Shown here: positions 15,402 to 24,151 of the stretch, piece by piece
Numbering within the stretch: position 1 is the first letter of the stretch
Layout: every line of letters starts with the position of its first letter
Assembly (NCBI RefSeq): GCF_002096845.1
Contig: NZ_NCVK01000005.1
Coordinates: forward strand, 1 to 51,533
Origin: Streptococcus mitis
Lineage (GTDB): Bacteria > Bacillota > Bacilli > Lactobacillales > Streptococcaceae
Direction of reading: 5' to 3'
DNA: 51,533 bases
Notes under the pieces: model-generated
The model's database searches: none
Told to the model about the DNA's origin: nothing
What the model saw: the letters and a program-made list of their open reading frames with translations, nothing else
Position numbers and translations under genes: made by a program

Positions 15402-16664
15402 ATGTCACAAGCTATTTCATTAAATCAATCAACCTGGACAAGTAAACTAAAAGCAATGGGACCTGGAATCCTAATGGCTTCTGCTGCTGTTGGCGGTTCT
15501 CACATTGTATCTTCCACTCAAGCTGGTGGTTCTTATGGGTGGTCGCTACTCCTCTTGGTCATCTTAGCCAATGTCTTTAAATATCCATTTTTCCGTTTTG
15601 GTGCTGAATACACAGCTGATACCGGAAAGACTTTGGTTGAAGGTTATGCCGAAAAAGGAAAACTCTATCTCTGGATTTTCTTTATCCTAAATGTCTTTTC
15701 GGCTATGGTCAACACAGCTGGTGTCGCCATTCTGTGCTCAGCTATCATCGCCAGCGCCTTCCCAATGATCGGTCTTAGCATTACTCAGTGGTCTCTCATT
15801 CTCGTTGCCATCATTTGGGCTATGCTACTCTTTGGAGGCTACAAACTCTTAGACGGCATGGCAAAATGGATCATGTCAGCTTTGACCATTGCAACTGTTC
15901 TTGCAGTTATCATCGCAACGGTCAAACATCCAGAATACAGTTCTAATTTTGTCGAGAAAACACCTTGGCAAATGGCAGCTCTACCCTTCATCGTTTCCCT
16001 CTTAGGATGGATGCCAGCTCCTATTGAAATTTCAGCTATCAATTCACTTTGGTCTGCTGAAAAGAAAAAGACCGTCAACTTTAACACAGAGGACGCTCTA
16101 TTTGACTTTAACGTTGGTTACATTGGAACAGCTATCCTAGCTGTGTTCTTTGTAGCACTGGGAGCACTGATTCAATATCCTACAGGGCAAGCAGTTGAAG
16201 CCGCTTCAGCCAAATACATCTCTCAATTCGTGGGCATGTATGCCTCTGTTCTTGGCGAATGGTCCCGTTACTTGATTACCTTTATTGCCTTCCTATGTAT
16301 CTTTGGAACAGTTATCACTGTTATCGATGGCTATTCTCGTGTCAATCAGGAATCTCTCCGACTGCTAATCAGTCAAAAAGAAGACAATCGTAAATCTTTG
16401 AACATCTGGATGACCATCACTGCTATCATCGGTATCGTCATTATCAAGTTCTTCGCTGGTCAGGTTTCAACCATGCTCCGCTTTGCTATGATTGGTTCTT
16501 TCCTGACAACACCATTCTTCGCTCTTTTAAACTACGCCTTGGTAACGCGTGAAAACAAAAATCTTCCTTCTTGGCTCAAACACCTTGCCATTGCAGGATT
16601 GATTTTCCTCTTTGGCTTCGCCATCTTCTTTATCTACGCACTCGCAATCGGAAAAGCAGGATAA
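15402..16664 (+). CDS. Nramp-family membrane transporter with atypical binding motifs
   Basis: 420 residues with about eleven transmembrane helices and the Nramp fold signatures (GPGILMASAAV in TM1, LLGWMPAP in TM6). The metal-binding DPGN of TM1 is replaced by GGSH (residues 31-34) and the MPHN of TM6 by MPAP (204-207). The canonical Asp, Asn and TM6 Met-His-Asn environment for Mn2+/Fe2+ is therefore missing. It belongs to a divergent branch of the family whose substrate I do not know, and calling it MntH would be unsafe. AAGGAG precedes the ATG; the gene is monocistronic with its own promoter and terminator. Confidence 0.8.
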   Translation: MSQAISLNQSTWTSKLKAMGPGILMASAAVGGSHIVSSTQAGGSYGWSLLLLVILANVFKYPFFRFGAEYTADTGKTLVEGYAEKGKLYLWIFFILNVFSAMVNTAGVAILCSAIIASAFPMIGLSITQWSLILVAIIWAMLLFGGYKLLDGMAKWIMSALTIATVLAVIIATVKHPEYSSNFVEKTPWQMAALPFIVSLLGWMPAPIEISAINSLWSAEKKKTVNFNTEDALFDFNVGYIGTAILAVFFVALGALIQYPTGQAVEAASAKYISQFVGMYASVLGEWSRYLITFIAFLCIFGTVITVIDGYSRVNQESLRLLISQKEDNRKSLNIWMTITAIIGIVIIKFFAGQVSTMLRFAMIGSFLTTPFFALLNYALVTRENKNLPSWLKHLAIAGLIFLFGFAIFFIYALAIGKAG

Positions 16665-16683
16665 CTAACAAGCTCTAGATGAA

Positions 16684-16776
16684 GATAAGGTTTCATTTCA
16701 AGAGAAAATTCAGTAAATATTTCTATGATAAAAAGCATAAGAACAAGGTTTTGAAGACCTGAACTTATGCTTTTTT
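16684..16776 (+). repeat. dispersed terminator-bearing element, copy 1
   Basis: The 3' part (16730-16776) is a terminator: a 12-bp A-rich/GC stem, inner AAGGTTTTGAAGACCT palindrome and six T. Sequence, spacing and the inner palindrome recur at 49463-49550 after the HAD gene, so this looks like a dispersed repeat rather than two unrelated terminators. Confidence 0.6.
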
Positions 16777-16841
16777 ACGTTCTCAAAGACTGTTTATACT
16801 CAAAAAACAGTTGAACAACTTCAACCACCTCTTATAAGAAC

Positions 16842-16960
16842 TTTATACTATTCGAAAATCTCTTCAAACCACGTCAGCTCTATCTGCAACCTCAAAGCTG
16901 TGCTTTGAGCAATCTGCGACTAGCTTCCTAGTTTGCTCTTTGATTTTCATTGAGTATTAA
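16842..16960 (+). repeat. BOX-type repeat, internally deleted
   Basis: Begins with the boxA-like TTCGAAAATCTCTTCAAACC and ends with the boxC-like TTTGATTTTCATTGAGTATT. The stretch that normally lies between (end of boxA and start of the next module) is missing. Its right end overlaps the nrdI stop codon (16957-16959). Confidence 0.85.
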
Positions 16961-17427
16961 TTCTCCCTTTCCAACTCATACAAATCTGCGATAATCGCTG
17001 CGACACGTTTGATATCTTCCAGCATCCCTCGCATTTCAAAGTCAGCCAAGACAGGGAAACCAAAACGTTGACTGTATTGCTTGGCTGTCAGGCAGTATTG
17101 GTTATTAAAGTTACGATTTCCTGAGCCAACCACGCCAAAACACTTACTAGCATTGTCACCATAGGCGATAAAATCCCCCACTGGTGTCGTCAAAATCTCT
17201 ACATCTCCGTTATCAACGCCATTCCCACCTTCTAGGTAGGTCGGCAAAAAAGCGACATAGGGATGGTCCATTTCATAAAAATCTTGGCCTTCTTTGACCA
17301 AATCCTTGATATGAATCTTTTGAACCTCAATTCCCTCGTACTGGGACAAGAGATAGTCTTTCAAGCGCGTCACAAAACTCTCAGTATTGCCACTCAAACT
17401 AATATAAACTAAAGAAATTGTCTTCAT
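16957..17427 (-). CDS. nrdI: ribonucleotide reductase flavodoxin NrdI
   Basis: 156 residues from the ATG at 17427 (GGAGG four to five bases upstream; the open frame extends further but without a site). The FMN phosphate loop SLSGNTESF is at the N-terminus and the [12 protein letters not shown] segment near residue 90 contacts the flavin; both are typical of NrdI. It supplies oxidant to assemble the Mn(III)2-tyrosyl cofactor of class Ib NrdF. No nrdE, nrdF or nrdH is next to it, so it is an orphan copy. Its stop codon lies at the edge of a BOX element. Confidence 0.88.
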   Translation of the reverse strand: MKTISLVYISLSGNTESFVTRLKDYLLSQYEGIEVQKIHIKDLVKEGQDFYEMDHPYVAFLPTYLEGGNGVDNGDVEILTTPVGDFIAYGDNASKCFGVVGSGNRNFNNQYCLTAKQYSQRFGFPVLADFEMRGMLEDIKRVAAIIADLYELEREN

Positions 17428-17455
17428 ATTTTCCTCCATGATTTTATTTTTAATC

Positions 17456-17495
17456 GAAAAAGAACTACCAAGATTGTAACTTGATAGTTCTTTTT
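17456..17495 (-). terminator. terminator of the 178-residue membrane-protein gene
   Basis: An 11-bp arm (17480-17490) pairs with 17462-17472 with one mismatch, followed on the - strand by five T. Confidence 0.8.
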
Positions 17496-17501
17496 TGTCA
17501 A
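17473..17501 (-). promoter_or_regulatory. nrdI promoter embedded in the upstream terminator
   Basis: On the - strand: TTGACA (17501-17496), 17-nt spacer, TACAAT (17478-17473). The spacer is largely one arm of the terminator hairpin and the -35 lies three bases after the upstream stop codon. Confidence 0.7.
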
Positions 17502-17504
17502 TAC

Positions 17505-18041
17505 TTAAGCAAGTTCTTCTGTTTCTTCTTCTGCCAAGGCTTTCTGCTGACGCCATATCTTGTAGAAGACAAGGGCTAGGAAGAGAATATTGATGACGAT
17601 ATAGAAAATGCTGACAGCTTTTGAACCAATACTCATTGTCAAACGCATGCTTTCATCTTGAACCAACTGAACAGCGTCCTGTAAACCAACATAGCCATAA
17701 ATCGAACCGATAATAGCTAACAAAACATAGCCAACATAAGTATAGTTTGCATATTGCAAATTCTTACGAATAAGGAAGACAATCGCTACTACCACTAAAA
17801 TAGCAGATAGCACAATCAAAGCAACATTAAAAATAGAATGAGATATTTCTGCCACTCTATAGCTATAATTAATGCTATCTTCTACCTGCTGAGCACTGAC
17901 CCCTGCAACCTGTTTCTGAGCGGCAGCGGCACGAAGGACTTCTTTGCTAGGTATGGGACCCAACATTCCAAACAGAGATGAAACTGAAATAAGAGCAGAC
18001 AAGATTAGCAAGACCCATAGATAAATCGGTTTCTTTTTCAT
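17505..18041 (-). CDS. four-helix membrane protein of unknown function
   Basis: 178 residues from ATG 18041 (AGGAGG upstream). Hydrophobic segments lie near residues 5-25, 70-93, 100-122 and 138-163, with a short acidic tail (EEETEELA). The loop after TM1 is Ala/Gln-rich. No family is recognised. It follows the YesN-like regulator and is closed by its own terminator, so it may be the last gene of the two-component cluster. Confidence 0.65.
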   Translation of the reverse strand: MKKKPIYLWVLLILSALISVSSLFGMLGPIPSKEVLRAAAAQKQVAGVSAQQVEDSINYSYRVAEISHSIFNVALIVLSAILVVVAIVFLIRKNLQYANYTYVGYVLLAIIGSIYGYVGLQDAVQLVQDESMRLTMSIGSKAVSIFYIVINILFLALVFYKIWRQQKALAEEETEELA

Positions 18042-18101
18042 GATAGAACCTCCTGATGTTATTATTGATATTATAGCACCTTTTGTAAGGGAATACAAGT
18101 C

Positions 18102-19388
18102 TTATAGTATAGTTTCTACCTGTTTTCGGTAGGCTTTGGGAGACTTTCCGCACAATTTTCGGAACACTTTATAGAAATATCCAACGTTACTGTAACCAAC
18201 AGCATAACAAATATCTTCGATACTGTCACTAGTTGAAAGCAAAAGTTGTTGGGCAGCCTTAATGCGTTGTTTATTTAGTAACTCTGCGAAGGTCGAATTG
18301 GTTTCTCGCTTGATCAACTGACCTAGATAGACAGGATTGATAAAAAGATCCTTACTGATATCCTTGAGGGAAAGTTCTTTCTGATAATCACGCCCAATGA
18401 CTTCTAGCACACTAACCACATTTTCATTCATCCGATATTGCCCAAAGAATCTTGTCAGAGTTTCCTTGATATAAGGAACCAATTCATCGAAGGTTTGAAT
18501 AGCATGAATGGTTTTGACAATGTCCGTCATATCATCAGCTTTGAGGTGTTCAAACAAGTGGAAGACATCCATGACAAACTGGATAAAAAGCTGTTTGGTA
18601 ATCGGAACACGCGGTGTATTTTCAAGAACCACCTTCTCCAAGAGGTTCAACTCTTCTACGATTTGATTGAGATTCCCCTGAATGATAACCCTATAAATCG
18701 GTTCGTAGTAGGTAAAGAGACTCTCAGACTGTTGTAGATTTACAGAGCCGTAAAAGAGGGCTTTCTCAGCATTCAACTTCCAGCGTTCAAAGTGTTCTTG
18801 ATAAGGAGCTTCAAAGGGAGTAACGACTAAACCATCTAGGGGTTGATCAGAAATAAAAATCTGCCAGTCTTGACCCAATACATAGTAGGGAATGGTGAAA
18901 GAGCCTTGTTTTTCCTTGGATAGACCTATCCACCAATTCTCCTTACCTCCTAGATAACTAACAAATCCAGCCTCATCTAAATCTTGACTAAGGGTCTGAC
19001 TTTTCTTTCCTCTCTCGCCGAGCTGACCTGCAATCTTCTCCAGCAGATTTCCCAACTCTACCTTATCAACAGGCTTGACCAAATAGTCCACCACACTAAG
19101 GTTCATTGCTCTTTTGACATAATCAAACTCCTGATAACCTGAAAGCAGGATATAGGCAGCATCTGGTAAGATTTCTTTCATCTCCCGAATCATATCAAGC
19201 CCTGTTTTGTCGGGCATATTGACATCGGAAATGACCACATCAACAGGATTTTCCTGCACATATTCGAGGGCTTCATCGGCATGTCTGGCTGTTGCGACAA
19301 CCTCCATATCCCACTTATCAAAGGGGATCAAACGTTTCAGACCTTCTGTCACCATGTACTCATCATCTACTAATAATACTTTATACAT
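18102..19388 (-). CDS. YesN-type response regulator (receiver + AraC HTH)
   Basis: 428 residues. An N-terminal receiver has the acidic pocket (VDDE), phospho-acceptor Asp55 (VVISDVNMPD) and the conserved Lys in YLVKPVDK. A long middle region precedes a C-terminal AraC-type double HTH (LSLKDISKDLFINPVYLGQL; SIEDICYAVGYSNVGYFYKVF). It pairs with the kinase 11 bases upstream. The gene order matches the pneumococcal system known as TCS07, which I recall as controlling host-glycan use. No glycosidase genes are adjacent here. Confidence 0.9.
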   Translation of the reverse strand: MYKVLLVDDEYMVTEGLKRLIPFDKWDMEVVATARHADEALEYVQENPVDVVISDVNMPDKTGLDMIREMKEILPDAAYILLSGYQEFDYVKRAMNLSVVDYLVKPVDKVELGNLLEKIAGQLGERGKKSQTLSQDLDEAGFVSYLGGKENWWIGLSKEKQGSFTIPYYVLGQDWQIFISDQPLDGLVVTPFEAPYQEHFERWKLNAEKALFYGSVNLQQSESLFTYYEPIYRVIIQGNLNQIVEELNLLEKVVLENTPRVPITKQLFIQFVMDVFHLFEHLKADDMTDIVKTIHAIQTFDELVPYIKETLTRFFGQYRMNENVVSVLEVIGRDYQKELSLKDISKDLFINPVYLGQLIKRETNSTFAELLNKQRIKAAQQLLLSTSDSIEDICYAVGYSNVGYFYKVFRKLCGKSPKAYRKQVETIL

Positions 19389-19399
19389 TTTCTCCCTTT

Positions 19400-21046
19400 C
19401 TACTCATCTTGAATTGTAATACGATACTGAACACCTGCTTGCTCTGCCGACTCTATAGTAATGCCATAGCGGTCCCCAAAATAGAGCACAAAACGCTCGT
19501 GTACATTGGCAATCCCGATAGACTGCCTTTGGGCACTGTAGCTGGCTTGGTGTTCAAAATGTCTCTGACTTAATTTTTCTCGAATATTTGCCAGTTTTTC
19601 AACCGACATTCCACGGCCATTATCGACCACCAAAATTTCTACAAAACTATCCTGTTTAAGCGCCTTGATGCTAATCACATTATCTGTCCGTCTATGGTCA
19701 ACACCATGTGCGAAATAATTTTCTACCAGTGGTTGCAAGGTAAACTTGGGAATCTTCATATTCTCTAACTCTGGATCTATCTTGAAACCATAGGCAATGG
19801 ACTTGGGATAGCGAACCATGCAGAGATAGCTATATTTACGGCAAAATTCTAATTCCTGTTTGAGAAGAGTTTCTCTTTCGTCGGAAATATTGTTACGCAA
19901 GAGACTACTGAATTCATAAATGATATCTGCTAACTCATCTTGACTCTGCATAACTGCATACATGCGCAAAAATTCCAGCGTATTATACATAAAATGAGGA
20001 TTGATTTGCGCCTGTAAGGCTCGCATATTGGCATCTTTTTGACTAAGCTCTAACTGGTAAATATCATGGATATTCTTTTCCAAGCGATCCAACATATCAT
20101 TGGTGGTCTCTGAGATTAAGAGCAATTCCTGATCCTTTTCAAGTGTGTCAATGCGAAGACCTTCTTGTCCTTGGGCAATAGCATGGATGGAATCCACCAA
20201 ATCCACTACCTGCTTTTGATAATTTGAGAAAGTCTTCCTCAAAGTCAGATAGAGAATGACAATAAAGAGAAGGCTCAAGCCCACAATCAAAGCAGAGCTA
20301 GTCACTGTTCCTTGTAAAACAAAGTTTTTGGGAACTGCCACCTGAACCTGATAGCCATGAGAGGTCACACCGACAAACCAGTTTTCATGCTCCCTATTGA
20401 CCTTCTCACCAATATGAAAAATCTCCGTATCAAAAGGCGATGTCACAGTAACAGCCATCGGGATATGACCTCGGGTATTGTCTACAGCATGGTATAAGAT
20501 TTCTGGATCCAAGGAAATATAAACAACCCCTATCGATTGATCCGTCGCTGGGTCTAAAATAGGCACTCCAAAACTATTGGCCTCTGGTTTAAAACCTTCC
20601 GCAAGTACCGAATGACCACCTCTCTCATTTCTGCTCGAAACATAAACTTCTTTAAAGTCCTGCAAGACGATTGCAACACCCGTTATATAGTCATTCTGAA
20701 CATATAGATCATCGATATTTTCATACAGAGAAATAGAAGTTGACGAAGCTGCTTGATGCTCCAACAGCCAATAAAAATATTCAGAAGTTGACAGGCTAAA
20801 GTACTTATAAACCCCTTGTATCCGGTCTTGATTGGCTACTAAATCTTGTGCTAGCTGGGCTGACTCGCGATAATAATATTCCACCTCTTCGACTGTTCGA
20901 GTAGTTACACGCTGGGCTACTCTCTGAGCTTCCTTTTCCCGTGAATCCCAGTCAGCATAGGAGAGTAAGATTGCAAAACTCGCAATAATAATCATCATAA
21001 CTGAACTGTAGGTTCTCAGAAGCGTATGTAGCCAAAACTGCTTCAT
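19400..21046 (-). CDS. YesM-type sensor histidine kinase
   Basis: About 548 residues. An N-terminal TM segment, an extracellular sensor region of about 230 residues and a second TM (SALIVGLSLLFIVILYLTL) precede HAMP-like helices, a LytS/YesM-type His domain (QAQINPHFMYNTLEFLR, phospho-acceptor His in NPHF) and a HATPase domain (LVENYFAHG, VVDNGRGMS). The start at 21046 follows the DUF624 stop by one base; an alternative ATG at 21070 would overlap that gene. Partner of the regulator at 18102. Confidence 0.88.
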   Translation of the reverse strand: MKQFWLHTLLRTYSSVMMIIIASFAILLSYADWDSREKEAQRVAQRVTTRTVEEVEYYYRESAQLAQDLVANQDRIQGVYKYFSLSTSEYFYWLLEHQAASSTSISLYENIDDLYVQNDYITGVAIVLQDFKEVYVSSRNERGGHSVLAEGFKPEANSFGVPILDPATDQSIGVVYISLDPEILYHAVDNTRGHIPMAVTVTSPFDTEIFHIGEKVNREHENWFVGVTSHGYQVQVAVPKNFVLQGTVTSSALIVGLSLLFIVILYLTLRKTFSNYQKQVVDLVDSIHAIAQGQEGLRIDTLEKDQELLLISETTNDMLDRLEKNIHDIYQLELSQKDANMRALQAQINPHFMYNTLEFLRMYAVMQSQDELADIIYEFSSLLRNNISDERETLLKQELEFCRKYSYLCMVRYPKSIAYGFKIDPELENMKIPKFTLQPLVENYFAHGVDHRRTDNVISIKALKQDSFVEILVVDNGRGMSVEKLANIREKLSQRHFEHQASYSAQRQSIGIANVHERFVLYFGDRYGITIESAEQAGVQYRITIQDE

Positions 21047-21047
21047 T

Positions 21048-21662
21048 CTATTTTGTCGCCAATTTTTCATGGATACTTTCATAGACCGGTTCCAACATAT
21101 CACTGATAAAGAAATGCCACATCCCAATTCCTACAAAGAAAAGTAGGGCAGGCATATAGTAACCAATTGCCACAAGTAGCACAGTTCCAAGGAGAACCTT
21201 GGCCACAGCCGCTAAGCTCATAAAGATGCCAATCAAGGATAGTTTGAGACTATTTCGATAAGACAAGTCAAAATAAACTTGCAATTTCAAAGATACTGTA
21301 TAAGCCAAAAACAGCAGGGCAACTACTAGAACATTTAAAAAGGTCGCAATCAAATGAATAATAGTCTGATGAGGCAATTGCACCAAGAGATACAGGCCAT
21401 AGACCAAAACTAGATCCACCCCTAAAAAGCTATAGAAAATCAGGTTGCTTGAGACAAAATTTTGCTTATAAAGAGACCAAGCCTCCTTCAAGCTGTATTC
21501 CCGAAAGCTATAACCATGTTCAGCATATAGGCTCATCAAGGTGGCGCTAGTCGGCGCTAGACCAAGGATAATCCCTCCTGCTAAAGTTAATAGCCAAAAG
21601 AAGGCTGTCGCAATCATCCCTAAAAAGAAACGATTAAAGACAAAGTCTAAAAATCTCCCCAT
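21048..21662 (-). CDS. DUF624 (YesL-like) membrane protein
   Basis: 204 residues with five to six hydrophobic helices. The N-terminal FNRFFLGMIATAFFWLLTLAGG block and the TLMSLYAEHGY motif are typical of YesL/DUF624 proteins, which sit beside YesM/YesN kinases and carbohydrate transporters in Firmicutes. Function unknown; probably an accessory to sensing. It heads the four-gene leftward cluster. Confidence 0.82.
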   Translation of the reverse strand: MGRFLDFVFNRFFLGMIATAFFWLLTLAGGIILGLAPTSATLMSLYAEHGYSFREYSLKEAWSLYKQNFVSSNLIFYSFLGVDLVLVYGLYLLVQLPHQTIIHLIATFLNVLVVALLFLAYTVSLKLQVYFDLSYRNSLKLSLIGIFMSLAAVAKVLLGTVLLVAIGYYMPALLFFVGIGMWHFFISDMLEPVYESIHEKLATK

Positions 21663-21734
21663 AATATCCTCCTAAAAATAACTATGAAACTATTATATCA
21701 CATTTCAAGCGTTTTCAAAAACTTCTATTTTCCA

Positions 21735-21763
21735 TTTACAATCCCACCAAACCGTGGTACAAT
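21735..21763 (+). promoter_or_regulatory. promoter of the S-component gene
   Basis: TTTACA (21735-21740), 17-nt spacer, TACAAT (21758-21763), about 33 bases before the start codon. Confidence 0.72.
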
Positions 21764-21796
21764 GAGAATTGTGAGAAAATTATCAGGAGACAATTC

Positions 21797-22366
21797 ATGA
21801 AAAAATCTATCTTAACTACACTTCTTTTTGCAGTTCTTTACTTCCTCTGCATGGGGATTGGTGTCCTTTTGGGCAATCTCTTTGACCAAGCTGGAAACAT
21901 GTTTTATGCGCCTGCCTTTACTGCCCTTGTCGGCGGTAGCGTCTATATGATCCTAGTCGCAAAAGTTCCGCGCTTTGGAGCCATTACCACTATCGGCCTT
22001 GTTATCGCCCTCTTTTTCTTGGGAACTAAACACGGTGCCGGTGCCTTCCTTCCTGGAATTATCTGTGGTCTCCTAGCAGATGCAGTAGCTAACCTCGGAA
22101 AATACAAGGACCAAACTAAGAATTTCCTTTCTTTCATACTCTTTGCCTTTAGCACATCAGGACCAATCTTACTTATGTGGATTGCCCCCAAAGCCTATAT
22201 GGCAACCCTTCTAGCAAGAGGAAAATCCCAAGAATATATCGACCGTATCATGGTCGCGCTAAATCCTGGAACCGTCCTTCTATTTATCGCAAGTATTGTC
22301 ATCGGAGCCCTAGTGGGTGCCTTGATTGGACAAACCTTGAGTAAAAAATTTGCACAGAAAATCTGA
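21797..22366 (+). CDS. MptD/Trep_Strep family putative ECF transporter S component
   Basis: 189 residues, five or six transmembrane helices rich in Gly and Ala, with conserved small-residue motifs (APAFTALVGGSVYMILVAKV; GIICGLLADAV). This matches the MptD/Trep_Strep group thought to be substrate-capture subunits of energy-coupling-factor transporters. The substrate is unknown and no EcfA/EcfT genes are near, so it would use a shared energising module. RBS AGGAGA precedes the ATG. Monocistronic. Confidence 0.72.
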   Translation: MKKSILTTLLFAVLYFLCMGIGVLLGNLFDQAGNMFYAPAFTALVGGSVYMILVAKVPRFGAITTIGLVIALFFLGTKHGAGAFLPGIICGLLADAVANLGKYKDQTKNFLSFILFAFSTSGPILLMWIAPKAYMATLLARGKSQEYIDRIMVALNPGTVLLFIASIVIGALVGALIGQTLSKKFAQKI

Positions 22367-22371
22367 TAAAT

Positions 22372-22397
22372 AAAAAAGAGCCAGGCGGCTCTTTTTT
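22372..22397. terminator. bidirectional terminator between the S component and metI
   Basis: A perfect 11-bp stem (22372-22382/22387-22397) with a 4-nt loop and A/T runs on both sides. The metI stop codon lies at the edge of the stem. Confidence 0.9.
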
Positions 22398-23088
22398 ATT
22401 TATGGCTCAATTTCTTGGTAAAGAAATCTCCCAAGAATTGGATCGCAAAGATAATCAAAATGATAATGATGGTTGCCAAGATAGTCACATCGTGATTGTA
22501 GCGGTTAAATCCATAAGCGATGGCTACGTTACCGATACCACCAGCTCCAACTGCCCCCGCCATGGCTGTTTCACCGACTAGTGAAATCAAGGTTACAGTC
22601 GTCACACGGATCAAATCTGGAAGACCTTCTGATAGGTAAACACCTACGATATCCCAGAATGTCGCCCCGCTCGCTTGAGCCGCCTCAATGACACCACCAT
22701 CTAGCTCAGCCAATACCACCTGTACTTGACGGGCAAAGAAGGCAAAGACTGCAAAAGATAGCGGTACGATAGCCGCATTTGGACCAATGCTTGTTCCTAC
22801 GATTAGATGAGAGAAGGGTGACAAGACTGCCAAGAGGATGATAAAAGGAACCGCACGGAAAATAGAGGTAATCTTATCCAAAATCCAGAAAACGACCTTA
22901 TTCTCCAAAACACCACCTGGCGCTGTCAAGACAAGGAAGAGACCTGCCACTAATCCCAAGAAACCTCCGATGATGAAGGAAAGAACTGTCATATAAAGGG
23001 TTAGGTAGATGGCTGTTCCCCAGCCTGCTTGACCAGCCCAGCCCATCTTATAGACATTTGGTAAATAGGTTTGAATCAATGATTCCAT
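22396..23088 (-). CDS. metI: methionine ABC transporter permease
   Basis: 230 residues, five to six transmembrane helices. The permease EAA-type loop (VIEAAQASGATFWDIV) contacts the ATPase, and the MetI hallmark VGAGGIGNVAIAYGFNRYN is present. It forms the membrane channel of the D/L-methionine importer with MetN and MetQ. The gene begins one base after metN. Last gene of the metQ-M20-metN-metI group. Confidence 0.92.
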   Translation of the reverse strand: MESLIQTYLPNVYKMGWAGQAGWGTAIYLTLYMTVLSFIIGGFLGLVAGLFLVLTAPGGVLENKVVFWILDKITSIFRAVPFIILLAVLSPFSHLIVGTSIGPNAAIVPLSFAVFAFFARQVQVVLAELDGGVIEAAQASGATFWDIVGVYLSEGLPDLIRVTTVTLISLVGETAMAGAVGAGGIGNVAIAYGFNRYNHDVTILATIIIILIIFAIQFLGDFFTKKLSHK

Positions 23089-23089
23089 C

Positions 23090-24151
23090 TTACTGTCCTC
23101 CCTTCAATACTTTTAGTTGTACGCCTGCTTGACGAATGGCTTCTTGGGCACCTGCTAGCGCTGCTTTTTCACCTGACAAGACCACAACTAATTCTCCAAC
23201 AGGAGTGCCATCGAGGATTTCGATATTCCCATAGAGGATATTAGCTGTTACTTGGTAATGTTTATATAATTCATTCAAAAGTGGTTCGTCTGTTGAAGCA
23301 CCTGCATACTTGAGTTGCACCAAGATACTGTTTTCAGACAAGTGTTCCACGATTTCTTGCTTCTCAATCTTGACCATGGCTTCATCAATGCCAGTGGCTG
23401 TTGAGATAAAGTCTTGGGTCAAAGGTTGTTTAGGATCTGAGAAGATTTCAAGAACACTACCCTCTTCAATCAAATGCCCATCCTGCATGACTGCTACACG
23501 GTTGGCAATATCTTTGACAATCTGCATTTCATGCGTAATCAAGACAACGGTCAAGCCTAATTTTTGGTTCAAATCTTGCAACAAGGCCAAAATCTGCTTG
23601 GTTGTCTTAGGGTCAAGGGCAGAAGTTGACTCATCTGAAATCAAGATTTTTGGATCATTTGCCAAGGCACGCGCAATGGCCACACGCTGTTTTTGCCCTC
23701 CAGATAGTTGTGAAGGATAGTTTTCAGCACGGTCTGCCAGGCCAACCAAGTCCAACAACTTAGCTACTTTAGCCTTCTTTTCTTCCTTGCTAAGTCCAGA
23801 GTGTTTAAGGGCAAAGGCTACATTCTCCTCTGCTGTCTTTTGGCTCATCAGGTTAAAGTGTTGGAAGATCATCCCGATGTCTTGACGTTTACGACGTAAC
23901 TGCTCCGCCGTCAAGGTGACCTTACCATCAAAAATCACATCATCGTCAATGGTAATTTTCCCTGCAGATGGCTTTTGCAAGAGGTTAATTACCCGTACAA
24001 GGGTTGATTTCCCTGCTCCAGAATATCCAACGATTCCGTAGATATCCCCTTCTTGGATGTGAATGGTCACATCCTTGACCGCTGTGATGGTTCTCTTCTT
24101 TTGGTGAAAAGTCACATCGATCTGATCTAACTTGATAATATCTCTACTCAT
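23090..24151 (-). CDS. metN: methionine ABC transporter ATP-binding protein
   Basis: 353 residues. Walker [10 protein letters not shown] is at residues 42-50, with the Q-loop, the signature [15 protein letters not shown] near 145-160, Walker [12 protein letters not shown] and the switch His (LITHEM). The C-terminal ~100 residues are the NIL regulatory domain that binds methionine and causes trans-inhibition. It overlaps the end of the M20 peptidase gene by eight bases, so translation is coupled. Confidence 0.93.
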   Translation of the reverse strand: MSRDIIKLDQIDVTFHQKKRTITAVKDVTIHIQEGDIYGIVGYSGAGKSTLVRVINLLQKPSAGKITIDDDVIFDGKVTLTAEQLRRKRQDIGMIFQHFNLMSQKTAEENVAFALKHSGLSKEEKKAKVAKLLDLVGLADRAENYPSQLSGGQKQRVAIARALANDPKILISDESTSALDPKTTKQILALLQDLNQKLGLTVVLITHEMQIVKDIANRVAVMQDGHLIEEGSVLEIFSDPKQPLTQDFISTATGIDEAMVKIEKQEIVEHLSENSILVQLKYAGASTDEPLLNELYKHYQVTANILYGNIEILDGTPVGELVVVLSGEKAALAGAQEAIRQAGVQLKVLKGGQ

